Both the position numbers and the translations under genes were made by a program. Below, in pieces: positions 7,122 to 11,076 of a DNA stretch of 11,076 bases. The notes under the pieces were generated by a model. It did no database searches. It was not told the origin of the DNA and saw nothing but the letters and a program-made list of their open reading frames with translations. Within the stretch, counting starts at the first letter, position 1; the number at the start of each line of letters is the position of its first letter. Source of the DNA: Prevotellaceae bacterium (GTDB lineage Bacteria; Bacteroidota; Bacteroidia; Bacteroidales; UBA932); NCBI GenBank assembly GCA_031254635.1, contig JAIRUB010000249.1, positions 1-11,076 on the forward strand, written 5' to 3'.

Positions 7122-7180
7122 TTATAATTAAAATTTACAATATGTAAATTAAATTTTATATTTTTATAATTAAACTTTAC
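7122..7180. repeat. AT-rich direct and inverted repeats upstream of ABC operon
   Basis: TTATAATTAAAATTTAC (7122-7138) recurs as TTATAATTAAACTTTAC (7164-7180), 16 of 17 identical, with starts 42 bp apart, about four helical turns. Between them AATTTACA-ATA-TGTAAATT (7132-7150) is a perfect 8-bp dyad that overlaps the first copy. This spacing resembles a regulator binding array, but the composition is so AT-rich that chance is a real alternative. If the 7221-7214 promoter is used, the repeats lie in the ABC mRNA leader. Confidence 0.45.
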
Positions 7181-7213
7181 GATTCTTTGTTATATAGTTA
7201 GTTTTATTTTTAG

Positions 7214-7240
7214 CAAAGATAAAAAAAATTGTTATCTTTG
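7214..7240. promoter_or_regulatory. Back-to-back divergent promoters
   Basis: CAAAGATAA (7214-7222) and TTATCTTTG (7232-7240) form a 9-bp perfect inverted repeat. Each arm is a TATCTTTG -7 box pointing outward: the left one toward the ABC operon, the right one toward the ureohydrolase gene (start near 7247, leader about 22 nt). Neither has a clear TTTG -33. The -33 position of each promoter falls in or beyond the other's -7 region, so the two would compete for polymerase. Confidence 0.6.
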
Positions 7241-7268
7241 TGGATTATTTTGCACTTTTTAATTAATT

Positions 7269-8303
7269 ATGTCACCAGATTTCAACCCCAATGCAGTAGG
7301 ACAGCCTAACGGTAATTATTTTGCCCTGCCATATACTTTGGATGAATCGGAAATTGTTTTATTATCAGTACCTTGGGATGCTACAGCTTCTTATGGCATC
7401 GGCGCTCATCTTGCCCCTGAAGCCATTATTGACGCTTCTGACCAGGTTGATTTGTATGATGCCGATTTAGCTGATGCTTGGGCTATTAAAATAGGTACTG
7501 AGCCTATAGATAAGGCCTTAGTCAGATTGAATAAACAGGCGCGCCACTATAGCAGCCATGTTATAGCGGCATTGCAGGAAGGAGTAGATGAATCAACGCT
7601 GCAAAAAGATATTTCCTCTGTGAATGCAGCAGGGATAACGGTTAATGATTATGTGTATAATAAGGCTAAAAAATACCTGTCTGAAAATAAATTGGTAGGA
7701 GTAGTCGGAGGTGAACATAGCGTTCCTTTTGGCTTGATAAAGGCGCTGAATGAACGATATCAGGCTTTCGGCATATTACATATTGATGCCCACGCCGATT
7801 TGCGCAAAGCATACGAGGGTTTCACCTACTCTCACGCCTCTATTATGTACAATGTGCTGAATGAGTTGGAGCATGTAAAAAAAATAGTGTCGGTAGCTGT
7901 GCGCGACTATTGCCATGATGAGGCGCAGTTCATGGATGTTAATCCCCGTATTCAGACCTTTACTGATAGTAAGTTAGTAGAAGCAGCTTTCAGCGGGAAA
8001 AGTTGGTCTGCACAATGTGATGAGGTTATAGCTGCATTGCCCGATAAGGTGTATATCAGTTTTGATATTGATGGCCTTAGCCCTGATAATTGTCCGCGTA
8101 CCGGTACGCCTGTTCCAGGTGGGCTTGGCTACAATCAGGCTTTGTTTTTGCTTAAAAAATTGATCTTGTCGGGTAAGAAAATTGTTGGCTTCGACTTGTG
8201 CGAGGTAGCTGTTGGCGAGGCAGAAGAGTGGGATGCCAATGTAGGCGCCCGCTTGCTGTATAAACTTTGTTGCTATGCATATATTACGAATTTCAAAAAA
8301 TAA
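7269..8303 (+). CDS. Ureohydrolase (agmatinase/arginase) family protein
   Basis: A 344-residue manganese-dependent C-N hydrolase of the arginase/agmatinase/formimidoylglutamase superfamily. Metal ligands are visible in the three usual motifs: GGEHS (H150), HIDAHAD (D173, H175, D177) and SFDIDG (D266, D268). These are followed by the TGTPVPGG substrate loop and E312 in FDLCEV. The start DFNPNAVGQPNGNYFALP is typical of the Bacteroidota 'agmatinase family' branch, about 340 residues long. Agmatine to putrescine plus urea is the most likely reaction and would serve polyamine synthesis, but arginine or another guanidino substrate is possible because substrate-specificity residues were not resolved. 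It is first in a tight same-strand group with the FKBP lipoprotein (19 bp) and the DUF3127 gene (6 bp); no functional link between them is obvious. Confidence 0.88.
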   Translation: MSPDFNPNAVGQPNGNYFALPYTLDESEIVLLSVPWDATASYGIGAHLAPEAIIDASDQVDLYDADLADAWAIKIGTEPIDKALVRLNKQARHYSSHVIAALQEGVDESTLQKDISSVNAAGITVNDYVYNKAKKYLSENKLVGVVGGEHSVPFGLIKALNERYQAFGILHIDAHADLRKAYEGFTYSHASIMYNVLNELEHVKKIVSVAVRDYCHDEAQFMDVNPRIQTFTDSKLVEAAFSGKSWSAQCDEVIAALPDKVYISFDIDGLSPDNCPRTGTPVPGGLGYNQALFLLKKLILSGKKIVGFDLCEVAVGEAEEWDANVGARLLYKLCCYAYITNFKK

Positions 8304-8322
8304 ACAATTTAATATTACGAAA

Positions 8323-9279
8323 ATGAAAACATTAAAAATTATGTTATTTGCAGTATGCTTAATTATTACTGCTGAGGGCTGTGCCCAAAAGAATGCCTTT
8401 CCTAAAGGTGTAACCGCTGCTCAAGTTGACTCTCTGAGCTACTCGCTCGGTGTGATGATGGGAATGAATTTCCAACAATCGAAACTGGCCTACTTAGATA
8501 TGTCGGTTTATACTCAAGCTATAGGAGATGTTTTAGCTGAAAAGGACCAAAAAATTGATATGATGGCTGCTCAAATGTTCCTTCAGGATTATTTTATGAA
8601 GATGCAAGAATTGGAACAGGAAGGAATGGAGTCGGTAGCCGGTTCCGCTGCTCAAATTGACTCTCTGAGCTATTCACTTGGTGTGATGATGGGAGTGCAG
8701 TTCCAACAATCGAAACTGAACTACCTGAATATGCCTACTTATGTTCAGGCCATAGAAGATGTTTTAGCTGAAAAAGAACTGAGGTTCGATATGATGGCAG
8801 CCCAAATGTTCCTTCAAACTTATTTCACAAAAATACAAGAAATTGAAAGAGAAGAAATGGAAAAGGTAGCTGCGAAAAATTTAGAAGAAGGGCAAAAATT
8901 TTTAGCTAAAAACAAGAAGGAAAAAGGTGTAATTGAAACCCCCAGTGGGTTGCAATATAAAATCATCACCGAAGGTAATGGCCCAAAACCGGCTGAAACG
9001 GATATGGTAGAAGCACATTACATCGGAACCTTGATTGACGGCACTAAGTTTGATTCTTCTTACGACCGCGGCGAAACCATGACTTTCCCATTAAATGGAG
9101 TAATCAAAGGTTGGACAGAAGGTTTGCAACTTATACCAGAAGGTTCTAAAGTATTTTTTTATATTCCTTCGGAGTTGGCTTACGGTAGCCAAAGCAGAGG
9201 ACTACAACTTCCCGGGAACTCTACCTTGATTTTTGAGATTGAGTTGATAAAGGTAATAAAAGCTGAAGAAACAGAATAA
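8323..9279 (+). CDS. FkpA-like FKBP-type peptidyl-prolyl isomerase, lipoprotein, with duplicated N-domain
   Basis: A 318-residue exported protein. A hydrophobic signal (5-17) ends in AEGC, with C20 the likely lipidated residue, placing it in the periplasm tethered to a membrane. The lipobox has E at -2, which is atypical. Two tandem 77-residue copies of the FkpA N-terminal dimerisation module follow (32-108 and 109-185), each beginning AAQ(V/I)DSLSYSLGVMMG. A charged helical linker leads to a C-terminal FKBP domain (about 205-314). FKBP active-site positions are conserved: HY, FD in TKFDSSYDRG, VIKGW and the Y of ELAYG. It should catalyse proline isomerisation and chaperone folding in the envelope. 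The ATG at 8323 is preferred over an in-frame upstream ATG at 8275, which overlaps the previous gene and would bury the signal peptide. Homologues usually have one N-terminal module. Confidence 0.92.
   Translation: MKTLKIMLFAVCLIITAEGCAQKNAFPKGVTAAQVDSLSYSLGVMMGMNFQQSKLAYLDMSVYTQAIGDVLAEKDQKIDMMAAQMFLQDYFMKMQELEQEGMESVAGSAAQIDSLSYSLGVMMGVQFQQSKLNYLNMPTYVQAIEDVLAEKELRFDMMAAQMFLQTYFTKIQEIEREEMEKVAAKNLEEGQKFLAKNKKEKGVIETPSGLQYKIITEGNGPKPAETDMVEAHYIGTLIDGTKFDSSYDRGETMTFPLNGVIKGWTEGLQLIPEGSKVFFYIPSELAYGSQSRGLQLPGNSTLIFEIELIKVIKAEETE
8416..8877 (+). repeat. Intragenic tandem duplication, 2 x 231 bp
   Basis: Copy 1 spans 8416-8646 and copy 2 spans 8647-8877, each exactly 77 codons with no indel. 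By hand count about 55 of 77 residues are identical (about 71%). Some stretches are near-identical in DNA, such as GACTCTCTGAGCTA and TTCCAACAATCGAAACTG. The uneven divergence suggests an old duplication with selection or partial gene conversion in the conserved blocks. Confidence 0.9.
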
Positions 9280-9285
9280 AACACC

Positions 9286-9675
9286 ATGGCGCTTGAGATA
9301 ACAGGAAAATTAGTTAAAACCCTTCCGGTGCAAAGCGGCACTAATGCCCGTGGTACATGGAGCAAGCAGGAGTTCATCCTTGAAACCATGGAGCAATATC
9401 CACGGAAAGTGTGTATCTCTGCCTGGAGCGAACGGGTGAACGAATTGAGCGCTTTTCTGGCAGGCGATATCCTGAAAGTTTCCTTCAGCATAGAATCACG
9501 CGAATATAATGAACGTTGGTACACCGACGTGCGTGCTTGGCGTATTGAAAAACAAACTGCCGCCGGCGCTGTTACAGAGGCTGCTGCATCTGCCAATATC
9601 CCGCTGCAGCCGCCACTGCCCACTGAAGATACTTCATTCATAAATCAACAGGTAGTTGACGATTTACCGTTCTAA
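9286..9675 (+). CDS. DUF3127 family protein with SSB-like C-terminal tail
   Basis: A 129-residue cytoplasmic protein. The N-terminal part (1-87) has the DUF3127 pattern: GKLVKTLP, a GTWSKQEFILET block, YPRKVCISAW, GDILKVSFSIESREYNERWYTDVRAWRIE. The strand-rich layout, with the final W-Y-T-D-V-R-A-W strand, resembles a small OB fold like that of single-stranded DNA-binding proteins. A low-complexity Ala/Pro linker (91-113) leads to the C-terminal end VVDDLPF, which resembles the acidic DDDIPF tip by which SSB recruits repair proteins. DNA binding is an inference; the family has no established function that I know of. The ATG at 9286 is six bases after the FKBP stop codon, implying co-transcription, and a hairpin terminator follows. 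Confidence 0.85.
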   Translation: MALEITGKLVKTLPVQSGTNARGTWSKQEFILETMEQYPRKVCISAWSERVNELSAFLAGDILKVSFSIESREYNERWYTDVRAWRIEKQTAAGAVTEAAASANIPLQPPLPTEDTSFINQQVVDDLPF

Positions 9676-9693
9676 CCTACGTTTTAAGAACAG

Positions 9694-9726
9694 AAAGGCT
9701 GCTTGGTATTTGCCAAACAGCCTTTT
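9694..9726 (+). terminator. Intrinsic terminator after the DUF3127 gene
   Basis: AAAGGCTG (9694-9701) pairs with CAGCCTTT (9718-9725). Inner TTGG/CCAA pairs extend it past a C-A mismatch, with a six-base loop and a short T-run (9723-9726). Read from the other strand the hairpin is followed by CTGTTCTT, so it may also serve the convergent repair genes ending at 9832. Confidence 0.7.
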
Positions 9727-9831
9727 GATATGCGATTATGCGATATGTAATGAGTTACGAGTTACAGGTGTTCGCAAATCGCATATCTCATATCCTGATA
9801 CTTGATACCCTGTATCCCTCATTAATCATTA
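9727..9831. repeat. Short-word repeats and an 11-bp inverted repeat in a convergent spacer
   Basis: GATATGCGATT (9727-9737) and AATCGCATATC (9777-9787) are perfect inverted copies 39 nt apart. In the same stretch, ATGCGAT is repeated (9730-9744), GAGTTAC is repeated (9752-9758, 9759-9765), and TATC/GATAC words recur up to 9812. There is no ORF. The pattern is a mosaic of 6-8 base words lying between two convergent genes. Confidence 0.6.
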
Positions 9832-10593
9832 CTACTGTTTCTCCGGTAAAAATTTCCAAAAGCGCTTCGGCAAATGTTGACGCTGTAGCTTTAAATTGGT
9901 ACGCTCTTTAATGCAAATCGATTTGAAATAGTTTTGCCACAGTTGTTGGAAGAGTACTTCGTCAGCGGCTGCTTGTGCATCATTTAGTTTGCCGATGCTG
10001 AGATCGATGTCTAACTTGTCGAAGGTGATTTCTTCGGTTTTATGCAGGTCGTAATAAAAGCCGAATTGGCGTTTTACATCATAAATAATCCACTGCTGGT
10101 CGGAAAAACGGTCTTCGAAATGCTCAATAGATAGAGGAAGAACATTGTATTTTGGTTCGATGGATGCAAAAAAAATACCATCGGCGGTTTTTTGAAAACG
10201 CACAAACATTTTCATACGCTCAGCTTCCCGCATTACCTTGCGGTATATCTTGGAACACTCCAACACGTCGACATCGCCGAAGTCAACCTCGATGGATTGC
10301 TTTGCGGCAAAGGCTTTCTGTATATAACGAAAAAGTAACAATTCTACATCGGGAAGTTCCGAAAGAAGTACGGCATAGCACATTTGGCAGGCTTCTTTCG
10401 ATATTTTCTTCTGCAGCCCGGCCCATACCCGCTGTGCCCTGTCCTCTGCGGTAATTACAGTATATACCTCTTCTTCGAATAAACAATCGTCATCCGGTCT
10501 TAGTATTTTATCAGGAGAAATCTTGCGGTTGTACGCATCGAACACCAAGGTCAGCAAGCCTTCGAAAGTATTATCATAGCGGTATTGGTGCAT
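9832..10593 (-). CDS. TIGR03915/DUF4130 family putative DNA repair protein
   Basis: A 253-residue soluble protein. The start YRYDNTFEGLLTLVFDAYNRK and the later YNVLPLSIEHFEDRFSDQQWIIYDVKRQFGFYYD are characteristic of the TIGR03915 (DUF4130) family. That family occurs next to a radical SAM protein and, in some bacteria, is fused to a uracil-DNA-glycosylase-like domain. The gene is 11 bp downstream of exactly such a radical SAM gene, so the pair is probably one functional unit acting on DNA bases. The biochemical activity is not established and no catalytic residues can be named. The ATG at 10593 is taken because it directly opens the conserved segment. The C-terminus is basic (LKLQRQHLPKRFWKF), which would suit nucleic-acid contact. 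Confidence 0.87.
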   Translation of the reverse strand: MHQYRYDNTFEGLLTLVFDAYNRKISPDKILRPDDDCLFEEEVYTVITAEDRAQRVWAGLQKKISKEACQMCYAVLLSELPDVELLLFRYIQKAFAAKQSIEVDFGDVDVLECSKIYRKVMREAERMKMFVRFQKTADGIFFASIEPKYNVLPLSIEHFEDRFSDQQWIIYDVKRQFGFYYDLHKTEEITFDKLDIDLSIGKLNDAQAAADEVLFQQLWQNYFKSICIKERTNLKLQRQHLPKRFWKFLPEKQ

Positions 10594-10604
10594 ACATCAT
10601 CTTA

Positions 10605-11076
10605 TCAAAATAATGATAACTGCCCGTGAGTGTTCGGCAAGGCTTTCTGGGTAAAGAGGTGGCGCAAAAATTCAGGCTTAACGTCCTGCACCGATGCGCT
10701 TGGCAGCTCGTTGCAGGTAATAAAATATTTAGCGCGTTTCATCACCACGCCGATTTTGCGTAGTTGCTCGCTGTTCAGCCTGCTGAAACGGCGCGAGGCT
10801 ATAATCAGTTGCGCTGATTTTATCCCTATGCCCGGCACGCGCAAAATTAACTCGTAGTCGGCCTTATTGATATTAACCGGAAACATTTCGGGATGCCTCA
10901 GAGCGTAAGCTAATTTAGGGTCAACCTCCAAATCTAAGTCAGGATGGTGGTCGTTCACAATCTCATCAACCTTGAAAGAATAAAAGCGCATCAGCCAGTC
11001 GGCCTGGTAGAGCCGGTGCTCGCGCAGGAGCGGCACGGCGGCGTCTGGGCCGGGCAGCGACGAGTCCGGCCGCCCG
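10605..11076 (-). CDS. Radical SAM putative DNA modification/repair protein (C-terminal part)
   Basis: The frame stays open to the right edge, so only about the last 156 residues are seen. The block PLLREHRLYQADWLMRFYSF, then DLDLEVDPKLAYALRHPEMFPVNINKADYE and a helix-hairpin-helix LRVPGIGIKSAQLII, match the C-terminal half of the TIGR03916 radical SAM family, the usual partner of TIGR03915. The CxxxCxxC iron-sulfur motif would lie beyond the edge. The HhH suggests DNA binding. The protein ends in QLSLF, the consensus bacterial sliding-clamp-binding pentapeptide. A GTG at 11036 is internal, not the start, because conserved sequence continues upstream. From about 10985 to the edge, GC content rises sharply and nearly every codon ends in G or C, unlike the rest of the gene. 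Confidence 0.88.
   Translation of the reverse strand, partial: GRPDSSLPGPDAAVPLLREHRLYQADWLMRFYSFKVDEIVNDHHPDLDLEVDPKLAYALRHPEMFPVNINKADYELILRVPGIGIKSAQLIIASRRFSRLNSEQLRKIGVVMKRAKYFITCNELPSASVQDVKPEFLRHLFTQKALPNTHGQLSLF

Noticed and set aside
8275..8322. In-frame upstream ATG for the FKBP protein
   Set aside because: It overlaps the ureohydrolase gene and would put 16 polar residues ahead of the lipoprotein signal peptide.
11034..11036. GTG as the start of the radical SAM gene
   Set aside because: The same frame continues upstream to the edge with family-like residues, so the gene is partial, not short.

Overview
The window looks like ordinary chromosome from a Bacteroidota bacterium, most likely Bacteroidales. 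The clues are promoter motifs of the TTTG / TAnnTTTG type, start codons without Shine-Dalgarno sequences, AT-rich intergenic DNA, and gene families typical of that phylum (DUF3127 protein, agmatinase-family ureohydrolase, FkpA-like lipoprotein, and a radical-SAM/TIGR03915 repair pair). The assignment comes from reading the sequence, not from a database search.

Layout: (1) 1-560, minus strand: the left edge of a probable arsenic-responsive locus, with an ArsR-family repressor followed by the start of a small Cys-rich protein. Two matching 16-bp dyads (545-560 and 127-142) sit in front of the two genes and look like operators. (2) 574-858: a 285-bp MITE-like element with 17-bp perfect terminal inverted repeats. 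It carries an IS5-type transposase ORF whose whole middle is deleted, joining the N and C termini in frame. (3) 859-4687: promoter region and dnaE, the replicative polymerase alpha subunit, with an apparently complete PHP metal site. (4) 4689-4841: a textbook promoter and tRNA-Ser(GCT). (5) 4860-7092, minus strand: a two-gene ABC exporter operon (NatA/NatB type), divergent from (6) 7269-9675, plus strand: agmatinase-like ureohydrolase, FKBP-type prolyl isomerase lipoprotein and DUF3127 protein, ending at a hairpin terminator. (7) 9727-9831: repeat-rich spacer. (8) 9832-11076, minus strand: a TIGR03915/DUF4130 protein and the C-terminal part of its radical SAM partner, cut by the right edge.

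Genes that may work together: ArsR with the Cys-rich protein; the ABC ATPase with its permease; the radical SAM protein with the TIGR03915 protein in DNA repair. Three proteins carry short peptides resembling known replication-fork docking signals: DnaE (internal FNSLF), the radical SAM protein (C-terminal QLSLF, the consensus sliding-clamp ligand) and the DUF3127 protein (C-terminal DDLPF, like the SSB tail).

Most notable points: the deleted-transposase MITE beside the arsR promoter; the two-site ArsR operator pattern; the tandem 77-residue duplication in the FKBP lipoprotein; the clamp-motif tail on the radical SAM protein; and an abrupt rise to about 80% GC over the last 76 bases, which may mark a chimeric assembly join or a recombination breakpoint. 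I found no CRISPR array, phage module or clearly new multi-gene system.
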